Shown here in pieces: positions 15,001 to 26,431 of a stretch of 64,000 nt of DNA (the first letter of the stretch is position 1; every line of letters starts with the position of its first letter). The translations under genes were made by a program, and so were the position numbers. The notes beneath the pieces were generated by a model. It saw only the letters and a program-made list of their open reading frames with translations, did not search any database and was not told the DNA's origin. Source of the DNA: Actinostola sp. cb2023 (lineage: Eukaryota; Cnidaria; Anthozoa; Actiniaria; Actinostolidae); contig JAUJYZ010000686.1 of NCBI GenBank assembly GCA_033675265.1, positions 1-64,000 on the forward strand, given 5' to 3'.

Positions 15001-17178
15001 CAGAAAACCACTGCAGTGCGCATACTCGGTCCAACAGTCGCTCTCACAGAAAAACCACTGCAGTGCTCAGACTCGGTCCAACAGGCGCTCTCACAGAAAA
15101 CCATTGCAGTGCGCAGACTCGGTCCGACAGTCGCTCTCACAGAAAAAACCAGTTGACTCAGTGCTTAGACTCGATCCTACAGTCGCTATCACAGAAAACC
15201 ACTGCAGTGCTCAGACTCGGTCCAACAGTCGCTCTCACAGAAAACCACTGCAGTGCGCATACTCGGTCCAACAGGCGCTCTCACAGAAAACCACTGCAGT
15301 GCGCAGACTCGGTCCGACAGTCGCTCTCACAGAAACCATTACAGTGCTTAGACTCGATCCGACAGTCGCTATCACAGAAAACCACTGCAGTGCTCAGACT
15401 CGGTCCAACAGTCGCTCTCACAGAAAACCACTGCAGTGCGCAGACTCGGTCCAACAGTCGCTCTCACAGAAAACCACTGCAGTGCGCAGACTCGGTCCAA
15501 CAGTCGCTCTCACAGAAAACCACTGCAGTGCATACTCAGACTCGGTCACAGAAAACCACTGCAGTGCGCATACTCGGTCCAACAGTCGCTCTCACAGAAA
15601 ACCACTGCAACAGACTCGCTCGCTCACAGAAAACCACTGCAGTGCTCAGACTCGGTCCAACAGGCGCTCTCACAGAAAACCACTGCAGTGCTCAGACTCG
15701 GTCCAACAGGCGCTCTCACAGAAAACCACTGCAGTGCGCAGACTCGGTCCAGAAAACAGTCGCTCTCACAGAAAACCACTTCAGTGCGCAGGGTGCATTC
15801 TCGATCCTCCGTCCAACAGTCGCTCTCACAGAAAACCACTTCAGTGCTCAGACTCGGTCAAAAAGTCGCTCTCACAGAAAACCACTGCAGTGCTCAGACT
15901 CGGTCCAACAGGCGCTCTCACAGAAAAACCACTGCAGTGCGCAGACTCGCAGACTCGTCCAACAGTCGCTCTCACAGAAAACCACTTCAGTGCTCAGACT
16001 CGGTCCAACAGGCGCTCTCACAGAAAACCACTGCAGTGCTCAGACTCGGTCCAACAGGCGCTCTCACAGAAAACCACTGCAGTGCTCAGACTCGGTCCGA
16101 CAGCGCTCTCACAGAAAACTCAGTGCGCAGACTCAACAGGCGCTCTCACAGAAAACCACTGCAGTGCGCAGACTCGGTCCGACAGTCGCTCTCACAGAAA
16201 ACCACTTCAGTGCGCAGGGTGCGCATCACAGAAAACCTCGATCCACAGTCGCTCTCACAGAAAACCACTGCAGTGCTCAGACTCGGTCCAAAGTCGCTCT
16301 CACAGAAAACCACTGCAGTGCTCAGACTCGGTCCAACAGTCGCTCTCACAGAAAACCACTTCAGTGCTCAGACTCGGTCCAAAAGTCGCTCTCACAGAAA
16401 ACCACTGCAGTGCTCAGACTCGGTCCAAAACCTCTCACAGAAAACCACTGCAGTGCTCAGACTCGGTCCAACAGTCGCTCTCACAGAAAACCACTGCAGT
16501 GCTCATACTCGGTCCAACAGTCGCTCTCACAGAAAACCACTGCAGTGCTCAGACTCGGTCCAACAGGCGCTCTCACAGAAAACCACTGCAGTGCTCAGAC
16601 TCGGTCCAACAGGCGCTCGCACAGAAAACCACTGCAGTGCTCAGACTCGGCCCAACAGTCGCTCTCACAGAAAACCACTGCAGTGCGCATACTCGGTCCA
16701 ACAGGCGCTCTCACAGAAAACCACTGCAGTGCGCATACTCGGTCCAACAGTCGCTCTCACAGAAAACCACTGCAGTGCGCATACTCGGTCCAACAGTCGC
16801 TCTCACAGAAAACCACTGCAGTGCTCAGACTCGGTCCAACAGGCGCTCTCACAGAAAACCACTTCAGTGCGCATACTCGGTCCGACAGGCAGAAACCACT
16901 GCAGTGCGCAGACTCGGGTCCAACAGTCGCTCTCACAGAAAACCACTGCAGTGCGCATACTCGGTCCGACAGGCGCTCTCACAGAAAACCACTGCAGTGC
17001 GCATACTCGGTCCGACAGGCGCTCTCACAGAAAACCACTGCAGTGCGCATACTCGGTCCAACAGGCGCTCTCACAGAAAACCACTGCAGTGCGCATACTC
17101 GGTCCAACAGGCGCTCTCACAGAAAACCACTGCAGTGCTCAGACTCGGTCCAACAGTCGCTCTCTCAGAAAACGACAT
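1..17178. repeat. 46-bp satellite DNA array (left end outside window)
   Basis: The whole stretch is head-to-tail copies of a 46-bp unit, roughly 370 of them. Each unit contains the 10-bp perfect palindrome CACTGCAGTG (a PstI site), then GACTCGGTCCAACAG, then TCGCTCTCACAGAAAAC. Common variants are gtgcGCAG/gtgcTCAG/gtgcGCATAC after the palindrome, CACTTCAGTG for the palindrome, AGGCGC for AGTCGC, and CCGACAG for CCAACAG. Truncated units and small internal duplications occur throughout. The last recognisable unit ends near 17,170, and position 1 is already inside the array. Because 46 is not a multiple of three, one reading frame samples all three unit frames, and the consensus has no stop in any of them. 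This yields apparent proteins of up to about 2,500 residues. I read it as non-coding satellite; a pericentromeric or other heterochromatic location is possible but not shown. Confidence 0.97.
6500..13940. repeat. Higher-order repeat blocks within the satellite
   Basis: Rare variant units recur in the same order at long spacing. The variant GATCCTACAG following GTGCTTAGACTC occurs at about 7,383, 10,228 and 13,223 (spacing 2,845 and 2,995). The variant GACTAGGTCC occurs at about 6,727 and 12,571. The variant CAGGGTGCATTCT occurs at 10,728 and 13,722 (2,994 apart). A second GTGCTTAGACTCGATCCG unit follows the first by about 184 bp (four units) near 7,560, 10,404 and 13,399. The region around 9,880-10,950 is therefore nearly the same as 12,870-13,940, and 6,600-7,700 is an older copy. 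This is the pattern left by block duplication, for example unequal exchange, of about 62-65 units. Confidence 0.7.
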
Positions 17179-17369
17179 GCATGTTTGCGCGTCGGGCAAG
17201 TTTTTTCCCTCTAGCGCTTGTGCTTACAAATCAGGCTTAATTTGCTATCACTTTATTTAAGTTATCTATAACTTTCTTGCTTTCTCTTTCTATCTTTTGT
17301 TCCTGCCTTCATTTATTCTTAATTCCTTTCTTTCAGTTGAGTTTCTCACTTTTCTTCTCTTTTCTTTCT

Positions 17370-17582
<213 letters not shown>

Positions 17583-17875
17583 CTCGATAGGGCCGCTCCG
17601 CAAAAAAATCCGCTCCACAGCCAGTACTGATTTGCTTGCTAGAATACTAAATAAATACGACTTGCTGGGAAATTTTCTCCATGTTTGTCTCTTGCTCGGA
17701 TTTTTTATTTATTTTTAACAACACTAGCTGGAAAAGTTGCGCTCATGCAATCGCCTCTAGCTAGCTTCCTTTACTATCTACCAAGATTGGAGGATGTACC
17801 GTTATAAGTGCGTACCCAACAATTTTCCAGAGTACGCCAATGATAGTCGCGATGGATTAAACGCATCAAAGGAAA
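17583..17875. other. Unassigned AT-rich spacer
   Basis: No gene, RNA or clear repeat is seen here. The sequence is unique-looking and AT-rich. Confidence 0.6.
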
Positions 17876-18065
17876 CAATAGGCGATTTGCATGATGACGT
17901 TGTTTTACTACAATTACCAGAATGCTTTGGGAAATTTTCTTTCTTATTCAGATTTTTATTCTCATGAGAATAGCAAGACAATTGGTGGTAATAATCTAAC
18001 AAAGAAAATGGGCAAAGCATTCTGGTACTTGTAGTATATGACGCCATCATGCAAGTCGCCTATTG
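17876..18065. mobile_element. Foldback MITE, 190 bp
   Basis: The left arm starts CAATAGGCGATTTGCATGAT and its reverse complement closes the element at 18,065. The arms extend about 60 bp with mismatches (the motif ACCAGAATGCTTTG is mirrored by CAAAGCATTCTGGT). There is no coding capacity. A clear target duplication was not identified. Confidence 0.75.
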
Positions 18066-18563
18066 AAGCGTTTCGTAGCCTTAGCATTGATCAATTGTTA
18101 TTGACACCCTTGGGTCGTTCTTTGGTGTCCTCAATATCGAGAGTTAATGTCAGTGAAATCACTGTAACCTGGACGGTGATCCAGCACTTGTCCGCAAACA
18201 GGCGAGGTGTCCGCAAGATGAGAGTTGACTGCATGTTGCTCTGAGAGTTGTGAATAAAGAATGGTGGCAGTGATAGCTTGCACCTCTGTCTTATACTGGA
18301 AAACAACTTACGCTCTTCAAACCTGGGAAATTCGTTGGCCGAAATTCGTTGACAAAGTCCAAAACCTTGATTGCCATCAAAGTTCCAAGATTTGAAGAGC
18401 GCGCGATCACGTGTTATCACGTTGCGTTGGGTTCCAGCACGCATGCGCTAAGAAGGTTTCATGCACAAGCATTGCTTCGCCCCACAAATTAAATCCCCGG
18501 CCACAGACCACCTGCTCGCTGATGTAGCTGGGTTCCTGTGTGGCCGGCTCAGAGAGATTTTTT
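18066..18563. other. Unassigned spacer
   Basis: No supported gene. A 117-residue open frame on the minus strand (18,091-18,444) has no family I recognise and could be chance or repeat-derived. Confidence 0.5.
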
Positions 18564-18667
18564 GGGGGGGGGGGGGGGGGAGGAAGATGGGGAGAGGGGG
18601 AAAGGGGGAAGAGAGGGAGTAGGTCTCTTTCCCCCTCCACTCTCCCCCTCTCTTCTCCCCCTCCCCT
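18564..18667. repeat. Homopurine/homopyrimidine inverted tract
   Basis: A G-rich purine tract (18,564-18,619, beginning with about 17 consecutive G) is followed after a short spacer by a pyrimidine tract (18,624-18,667) that is roughly its reverse complement. Such a tract can form hairpin, triplex or G-quadruplex structures. No gene is attached to it. Confidence 0.7.
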
Positions 18668-18751
18668 AAACTCTATCACAAATCGAGACAGACCTAGACG
18701 ACGCGCTGTCCGCTCTACGTTGGCATGTTTCTGCTCCTCGTCCTTCGCGCT

Positions 18752-18922
18752 TGGACTCGTATGAGCACGTGGTAGTTACTACGGTACGGTTCGTACAGTG
18801 TATCCAAGCATTCCGATTGGTTGAGCAATGAATGATTTTGCGCGCTGTGATTGGTTGAATCAGATGTCTCAGTTCGATTCCGTACCGTGACCGCAACTCC
18901 GTGCCGTAGGTTTCCCACTCTA
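18752..18922. mobile_element. TA-flanked MITE family 1, copy 1
   Basis: Diverged copy of a palindromic element found five times in the window (also at 21,845, 39,502, 54,320 and 62,279). Diagnostic pieces are GGTACGGTTCG near one end, GATTGGTTGA motifs in the middle, and GTAGGTTTCCCACTCTA at the other end. The right end is flanked by TA as in the other copies; the left end is degraded. Confidence 0.65.
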
Positions 18923-19264
18923 TCTCTTACGCGGAAAACGCCGAAGTGGGAACTGGACTTCTAAGGATGAAGTGTTCGCGTTCAGTTTCATTGTAGTTTG
19001 ATTCAGTTCTGGATGAGCATGTGTGTACGTTACTAGTAACCCTCTGTATTCTATAAAACGTTTTCCATGGTATTTTTCTATTGGTCACTTGCCGGTTCTC
19101 GTAATAATACTGATATAAAAATATATATATAATAAATTAATTAATAAAAAAATAAAAAAATAATTGTATACAGACATAACTGAAAAACAAGGTAACATAG
19201 ACAAAGAATCATAATGGTAACCAATAACGAACATTTACAGAATACACATGTGACTTTATAATAT

Positions 19265-19430
19265 CAGGGCCGTACATAACCCAAAAAATTCAGGGGGGGC
19301 AGTGCAGTACGTATTTAACAGCAAAAAAAAGTACAATTCCCAGTACTTTTTGGTACTGATCTTTTTCGCCTTGCTAGGGGGGGGGGGGGGGGGCAACTGC
19401 CCCCCTGCCCTTGTGTTGTGTACGGCCCTG
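19265..19430. mobile_element. Foldback element with CAGGGCCGTAC ends
   Basis: The ends CAGGGCCGTACATAAC and GTTGTGTACGGCCCTG are inverted repeats with one mismatch. A C-rich/G-rich interior includes a run of about 18 G. Ends beginning CAGNG resemble hAT-type termini, but an 8-bp target duplication is not evident (only AATAT is shared by the flanks), so the superfamily is uncertain. Confidence 0.65.
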
Positions 19431-21554
19431 AATATCAACAAGTCATTCAATACAGCGCTTTAGCGGGCAATGGACTATGAATATGTAGCCATATGCTAGT
19501 CAGTTCCCGGGGGGTAGTTTACACGCGCGATATATAGGGTCGCTGTTGAAATTGCCGATCAAATCGCGCGAGAAAATCACCAGTGTTTAATTATGTATAT
19601 AAAACCAGAGTGTTTTGAGACGTACAACGGTAGACAAACGACGTAAAGATATTCTAAAAATAGCCACATTAATTAATACATATACAATAATTTACAGAGC
19701 GCTTGGTGGTGTAACGGCAAGACTTGGACAGACAGACGCACATGGAATGGAACTGATTTGGGGTGAAGGTTTGTACAAAATTATCAAATTTCACTGACAT
19801 CATGAAGACGATCCAAGCGAATGCATAGACGAAACGTTTCAGAGTTAGAAAGCCAACGTGACAAGTCAAGCATTTAAAACCTTTGGGTTTTTGACGTGGA
19901 CAGGAAGTGGATTTGACAGGGATCGGGAACAGAGTGCGAACTCTAGTGCTGCAGAGAGGGAGTATTATTTTTCGCTCAAGGTTGAGGAGTTCTGAATTAT
20001 CACTGTACACTTACGATGGTTCCTAAGAAAATGAGACGCGAATATTCTATGGAAATATTCAAGCTTTGAAACGATTTGAACACTGGAAACATCTTCTATT
20101 AGGCTCACTTTCTCAGTTCGACCCTATCGGATTAACCAAAGGTTAGTAAACACATATAATATATAAATGTGGTATGGAGTTTTTGACCAAAAGAATCCAA
20201 ATATATTACACCTACGGCTTCGATTAAATACTATCCCCACTGCATGGTTTTAGGGATTATATTATGCTAGAAAGTGAGGTTTGTAAATGTGTGGGTAACA
20301 CGATATACCTCTGTTGATGTTGCCCTAATCGTAGGCGAATTACATTTATTCCTCTTGTCTACAAGTTGAAGAAAAATTCGGCCGGGTCGTTTTGCTGTGT
20401 ATTAGAGGTATAGATGTTAGAGAGCTCGTGGGCTTATTCGGTTGTATTATTTAGTTATAGTTCAGTTGTTTTACAATCGTTATACTCATACTCCCACACA
20501 ACGGAGGTTGAAACTGATTCTCAGTAATGCAGTTTAATTTTTCCCGCTCTCGGCATTCCCACAAACAGGGCGGTAACTACACTCCTGCACACCCAAACTG
20601 AGGGCCGAATTTTCGCCACTAACTTATAGAAGCATCCGTTCGCGTACAAAAACAAAGACCCCGTTCGTTTCAATCTGAAAAATCTAAAACATCCATGTCG
20701 TTGTTCAAGATATTATTCTTAATTTTGGATTGTTTTTGAAGAAGTTCAAGTCTATCGAGAGACTTTTTAGTACGCTTGGAAGACAATATTTTGATACTGA
20801 TGTCTGTGTGTGGATTCTACTTCAAACTCAGATGTTTATTTACAGCGTATTTATATTTCTATTCGGGGTCAACAGACCGATTTAATCTGTCACGGGAGTT
20901 GCGGAAAATAGCCTTACAAATCAACTCCACCAAACTGTAAATCCTTTACATAACCGAGCCGAAAAAACTTGGCTCAATTCGACTTGTTTTGAATTGAATT
21001 TGTTGTGTTTACATCGCGGTGGATTTCAACGACCAATTGATCATATTCTGTCTGTTTTTCATCCAGTCGAAGCGTACCGGAAATCCCTTGTCAAGCGAAC
21101 AAACAACCTGTCCATACGAATGTTCACAAAACGGCTCAAAAACCTCATTTCAAGAACTTCCAGGACGTATTTCGCAAGCGTGTATCACCGTTGTATGCTA
21201 TATGTTTATTTGAGAAGAGTTCTTTCAAAAAGTAGACGAAAATTGCGAATGCTCAAATGCTCTCGTTTCCTGTACGTTGAACCGCAGAGGAAATGCCTTG
21301 CAAATTTCTTCATCGAAACACCACGTGGTATCGGCATGATTTTCACCAAGGTTGCCATCGTTACAACGTGGGGCAGCGGAAATCCGTCATTGACGTCACG
21401 AGTTACTTGTTTCTCATTTTAATATCTAGTTATTATCTAATTTCTTTCTTTCATTTCACCGATAAACAACTTCATACAATCATATGTTGGGTCTTAGTGG
21501 AAAGCTTCAAATTTATATAAGAGAGTAACAACTTTTCACGTCTCTCCCCTTCTA
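19431..21554. other. 2.1-kb stretch without supported gene
   Basis: Mostly unique AT-rich DNA. It overlaps a cysteine-rich open segment at 21,019-21,213 that continues past a TGA; this is described in the findings. No RNA gene or clear repeat was recognised. A tRNA-like start at 19,697 lacks a B box. Confidence 0.5.
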
Positions 21555-21626
21555 GGCTTTGTAGAATGAAACTTTGACACCGTGTATTAAAGAAAGGCAC
21601 TTACATTTACTGACGTTTCGGAAGTT
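21555..21626 (-). repeat. Fragment of the GAAACGTCAG repeat family
   Basis: Read on the minus strand it contains CCGAAACGTCAGTAA followed by a degenerate AAGT..CTTT..ACGGTGT, the same order of motifs as the copies at 48.5 and 49.0 kb. The fragment is short and diverged. Confidence 0.35.
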
Positions 21627-21844
21627 TAAAATGCTATCATTCCCCTTGCCTCTTTCTCCTCTCGCCTCATTCTCCTGCGTCTGGAACTTCATTTCTTCTC
21701 GGCGGAGGTGCGAGAATTTTGCAGTCGAGTCCCCCCTGATTTCTAAGTTTCTGAATTATTGTACAAATATTTATCAATAGCCCGTCCTATTTGGTCAGGA
21801 GGGGATGTTGTTACACTTAGGTAGCTCAGCTGTAAGGTATGGAC

Positions 21845-22009
21845 TAGAGTCGTTTTCGTGCGAGTGGGAACCCTGTGGTACCGTGACACTCAAATGGCTT
21901 CCTTTCTGAACCAATCAAAAAGCGTGCAGATGCATCTCATCCAATCAAACTCCTTCAATGCGTCACGGCACGTTACCGTAAATTTCCCACTCGTACGAAA
22001 ACGACTCTA
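21845..22009. mobile_element. TA-flanked MITE family 1, copy 2 (165 bp)
   Basis: Near-perfect ends AGAGTCGTTTTCGTGCGAGT and its inverse, both bordered by TA, with an inner GTGGGAA/TTCCCAC match. TA duplication is the hallmark of Tc1/mariner-type insertion. The element is non-coding and is the cleanest copy of the family here. Confidence 0.85.
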
Positions 22010-22305
22010 TACACATGCTCGAGGATCCAGCTACAGTGTATACAGTCAACTGTCACCGTGTGCACCTAAATTGACGAGATAATTACATACATTGCAAGAA
22101 ATGCGGAATTTCGTACTATCTTCATTCAGTATTCTTTTGTTTATGTAACGGTTCAACAATGGTTTCCATTCTTGTTTTGCCGCGAATTTCGTCTCTATTG
22201 CATGGGCTTTCCCTTCTGTTCAGTTTGCTTTTGCTTTTGAGTGGGGAAAAAAAAGATTATATCTCATTACACTCCAGAAGCCGGAGATCACTCTAGCGAG
22301 AGTAG
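22010..22305. other. Unassigned spacer
   Basis: No gene or repeat recognised. Confidence 0.5.
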
Positions 22306-22420
22306 TAGCCTGATTTTCAGACGGCTCATGTGACATACGCTGTCACTTCCTCCCAAGGAAGAAAGAGGAAGCGACAGCGTACAGTGTATATGACACATGA
22401 GCCGTCTGAAAATCAGGCTA
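22306..22420. mobile_element. Palindromic MITE, 115 bp
   Basis: Perfect arms of about 27 bp begin TAGCCTGATTTTCAGACGG and are mirrored at 22,394-22,420. Inner arms CGCTGTC and GACAGCG extend the hairpin. There is no coding capacity; a short open frame crosses it by chance. Confidence 0.85.
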
Positions 22421-23225
22421 GCGCTAGCGATCTGAAACAGAGTTATGAAATGTTGAACCGTAAAACTTTGCAGAGTGTTCAAAGTCATTTTAAAGTTCCT
22501 TCAATTTCGATCTATTCGATCGGTGATTTTTCTGATATAGTTTATCTTCCAGAGAGCAGACGGTGCGCCCTTTACCCCCTCCTTTCATCAATGCTCCGTA
22601 AAGCTCTCCTTGCGACCACTCTCGTAAACGACCAGTTCTAGTTACGACCATAGACTCAAAATACTGTTGTGTGAAACGTTGTTTGGAAGTGCGCATTTAT
22701 ATAAATACAATACTGTAGTATAAATGGGCAGGTATCGTTCAGCCAAAAGCTCTTGTAAGCGCGTGGTCGCTTTTGAGAGCCCATTCTAGTAAGCGACCAG
22801 TTCTAGTAATGATTTCGAATTCCCGAGGTGGTCGCTTACGAGAGCTTCGACTGTAATAAGCTTATCAAAATGTCCATTGAACCCCGTCCATACGTAGGTG
22901 GATTTTTTTAATTCCTTTTTACGCTGCATTCTTCTCTGTGATGAGAATGGGTGTGGGTTCCCTTAGCCTTAGGAGTGTGAGTCACAGCAGCTACCTGTTG
23001 CTAACAGTAACTTCAGAGGTCAATAGAAAAATGTACAATTTCCGTAAATCGGAACACGACGGGAGCCTCTCAAATGCATTTTTTAGAAATCCTGGAAATA
23101 GTTTAGAAACCCTCTTGGAAGTATTCGTAAACTGACTTCACTGAGTTAGTGGAGATTGACAGGTATGGACGATTTTGGAAATACACTGACTTCACGATTC
23201 TGTTGAGTACCCACAGTGACTGACT

Positions 23226-23302
23226 GGTTCTAAGTCGAGGTTGGCATTGATAAAATACAGCCAAATGTACCAAAACATCACTGCCAACCTCGACTTGGTA
23301 CC
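23226..23302. repeat. Imperfect inverted repeat
   Basis: TAAGTCGAGGTTGGCA on the left is mirrored by TGCCAACCTCGACTTGG on the right with a loop of about 28 bp. It is probably a MITE remnant. Confidence 0.6.
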
Positions 23303-25485
23303 AAGTGTTCGTGGCTACTAAAGAGAACATGAAATAACTACAACTTTCAGATCGAAACTTACTTGCCTTGTTGTAATGGAACTGCATCGTCGTAGCAAAT
23401 GAGCAAATGCTTCAATGTTTGAAGCTTTCTTTGGGATTACTATAGCTAAAACATTTGATAAACATATTAATTTGTACATGTTCTCCTATTGACAATATTT
23501 TTGCCAAAGGAAGGAATTGGGAAAATCACAAATTAAACGGAAATTGTAACTGTTGAGGACGTTGAGGCTGTTGAGGCTCAGTTGCAAACTGGTTGGACTC
23601 TTGGGTGAGCGAAACAGTGGCACTACATCGTATCAATGAGCAAATGCCAACGATTCCTTGAAGAATTCTTTTGAATCGATAAAAAAGGTTCATTTAGTAA
23701 ACAGATTCCTTTGTTCTTCTGTTGGAATCTTTTCGAGTGAAGGATTGGAAAAATGTGAAAGAATTAAATGTGTTCCTTCGGGCAATATTTTGAATAGAAA
23801 AGGAACTAGAAGATTTGTGGTAAACATCACTGATGATATTTGGATATTTCGGCTACAATCCAGTAGATTATTGCTGTAGACGATGGCTATACTGTGTCAA
23901 TCTTCTCGATTTGACTTTTCAACGAGAAAGAAAACCGGAATTGTAAATGGCTACTAAGGCTGCAACTGAGCTATTTGACTCATGCCGCGAAGAGGTGATA
24001 CATGTGGCCGTTCTGCTTACGCTATGCGTTATTCTCTTCTTCTAAATACTTGCAAGGTGTTAACATTCTTACAAGCTCTCGCTAATGGACATAATTAATC
24101 TGCCGTATTCCAATTTTCTAAAAGACTCCAACACAAAACAGCCCAAGACAAAACAGCCATTTCCTGTATGCAAATATTCGGTGTCTTGGTCAGTTGGTTT
24201 TGTTATGATTTTATGCAACGATAGCTTCACAGACACTCTCTACATCTCAACGACTATCGAGTTAGAACCCGGCATTGTTCGATGGCTCATCCATGAATGA
24301 CTTTGTTAATCAGTTACTTCAGAATCATTTCAATCTGTTGAGTTTTACAAAGTAAGGGGAGGAGAAGTTGCCGAAGACTATGGCTCGAAAATATGTTGCT
24401 TCTTAAATTAATTAAGGTTAGTGATTGCGTTTACAGTCACAGACCTTGATGCTCTCAGTGGTCCTCAGTGTTTAACTATGGAATGTTTTGACTTTCATGA
24501 GAACTGAGAGTACGTCGTAAAACTAAGATTGTTTTTCGTACTCATATAACGAACAGTCTCCTAAGTTATTTTGTTGTGACAACTGAAGTTACTACAACCG
24601 GCATCGCGTTAAACAGCGACCAATCCGCACCTTATACTAGAAACAGTTATTACAAGTTTATGTTCTTCTTAACTTCAATGACATAATTTATTAAGAAACT
24701 TTTCTCCATTAACTGACTTTGATGGAGTAACATAAATCAGGTTCAATTTGTCACTGAGTTTTTACGAAAAATTCACGTTTATCCTTTATTTTCAAACAAT
24801 ACTCTGAGTTCATTATAGTCAGTTTCTCAGTTCCTTCTGTCCGAGTTTGAGTACAGTCACGGAGCGGATACCATGTAAATATTAAACTAAGTTTTCAGCT
24901 TTCATTCAGTTCTCAACGATAGGATACGAGGGTCTATGAGGAGTGACTGCTTAGTATAGTGAAACTGAACTGAAACTCTGTACTTTCAATAAGTTTTGCT
25001 GAGTCACTAAGAAGTTCAATTGCATTAGTTTGAGAGGAACATTGTATTCTCATCGTACGATTTCCGGATTTCGAATTTCCGAACTGTTTTCTACCGGACG
25101 GGCTATACGCTATCTGTGGACTGAGATCCGTTCATCTCAGTTGAATTCGATGTACCGCGGCTCATTTGAGCAGAAACTTCTGAGAAAATTTCGAAAATCG
25201 GCGTTCCATAAGAACTGTTGTTTAAAGGTCGATTTGCTAAGTTATGCTCAATACTCAATCGCGTTTGGTGTTTTAAAGTCAAAGCAAAGAAAAACTGTGT
25301 GACCAGACAATTCGTCTACCTTGGAGTACAGTGGATCCCCGACTGGATCGGCCATGGCATTCGACGATGTCATTTTCTCGCAACGGTCTTCCTATATTTT
25401 CGTAACGCTTACTATCCATAATGTGCCTGTCTAGTTTCTGAAACTGTTTACTCTTGATTAGTAGTTTTTGTGGAGACAAAATCCC

Positions 25486-25545
25486 TCCCATCGTTAAGCC
25501 ATGGTTTATGGCCACTTCCCATCGTTAAGCCATGGTTTATGGCCA
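25486..25545. repeat. 31-bp direct duplication
   Basis: TCCCATCGTTAAGCCATGG and the following 12 bases occur twice in direct succession (starts at 25,486 and 25,517). The identity indicates a recent tandem duplication. Confidence 0.85.
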
Positions 25546-26090
25546 CTGTTAGGTTTCCTACTTTTGCCGCTCTTCCTGATGCCGAGATATGAATATAAAG
25601 CACAACTTTCTGGTTGACGACATGGCTACACTGACTAAATGAAATTGCATACGTCTTGGTCAGTTTTGACTGAAAGAGCAAAGTTCTCCGCCGTTTTTTT
25701 AATAAAAACTGACCTTGAAAAGCTTTGCTGTTACGATTATTTCAAGCAAAGTTCTTAACTTTCCTAACAAACTGAATTAAGTTCACACTCAAAGAATAAA
25801 AACAAAGGTACCCTGCATGCCGTACCAGCGGTTCTCTCTCAGTGAAAAATATATGTATTTTATACAGAGAGAGTGAGAGAGTTTGACAGTGCCGGTACCA
25901 GGATGAAACAAACGGGCGGAAAATCAATGACTTCTCTCTTTGACTGTCATTGTCTTTCATAAGTTTCTTGTGCTTTTGAAAGAGTGTCATCTTTAATTTA
26001 GAGAAGGTATACGTGGCTTTCCTTTCGAGGAGCGCGCCATTCTGTGTAGGTACACTTGACGTAACTTGTATAGCCTGCGTAGCGGCTCAA

Positions 26091-26222
26091 ATGGGGTTCG
26101 GAAGGGCAAATGGGGTTCGGAAGGGTTCGGAAGGGTTCGGAAGGGTTCGGAAGGGTTCGGAAGGGTTCGGAAGGGTTCGGAAGGGTTCGGAAGGGTTCGG
26201 AAGGGTTCGGAGGGGGTTCGGA
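26091..26222. repeat. 10-bp minisatellite (AAGGGTTCGG)n
   Basis: Nine perfect head-to-tail AAGGGTTCGG units at 26,121-26,210, flanked by degenerate ones. Ten bases is not a multiple of three, so the proline-rich and glycine-rich open frames on both strands are by-products of the repeat. Confidence 0.95.
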
Positions 26223-26431
26223 ACCATTGCCAGTGAGTACGTACGAGTCTGAACTTGAACCACACGAAACGCTGTGCATGGCCTATGATTAACGCCACGT
26301 GACATCGCGCATCAATCGATAAAATAAACTTAATCATAAAGAGTGACTTTAGTTGGGGACTTCAAATGAATACAGTCAAACAAACGACACTGCATGAAAG
26401 AAAGGACTGGATCGAATACTTATGAGTCTTT

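Larger units (their letters stand above)
22421..26090. other. 3.7-kb AT-rich stretch without supported gene
   Basis: No conserved exon, RNA gene or large repeat was recognised. It contains only a short hairpin at 23,226-23,302 and a 31-bp direct duplication at 25,486-25,545. The small open frames (up to about 94 residues) show no family signature. Confidence 0.5.

Noticed and set aside
1..17178. CRISPR array
   Set aside because: The repeats are contiguous with no unique spacers, and the rest of the window is clearly animal DNA.
51..17260. Very long plus-strand open frames (up to about 2,500 residues) and short minus-strand frames in the satellite
   Set aside because: They follow from a stop-free 46-bp unit read in rotating frames. 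Frameshifting unit-length changes occur freely, and there is no start context, domain or splice pattern.
18091..18444. Minus-strand 117-residue frame as a gene
   Set aside because: No family signature and no splice or promoter context; most likely chance or repeat-derived.
19697..19760. tRNA-like GCGCTTGGTGGTGTAACGGC
   Set aside because: It resembles an A box, but no B box or cloverleaf pairing follows.
25993..26337. Proline-rich SEPFRTLPNP repeat frames
   Set aside because: Open frames over a 10-bp minisatellite with no supporting gene structure.
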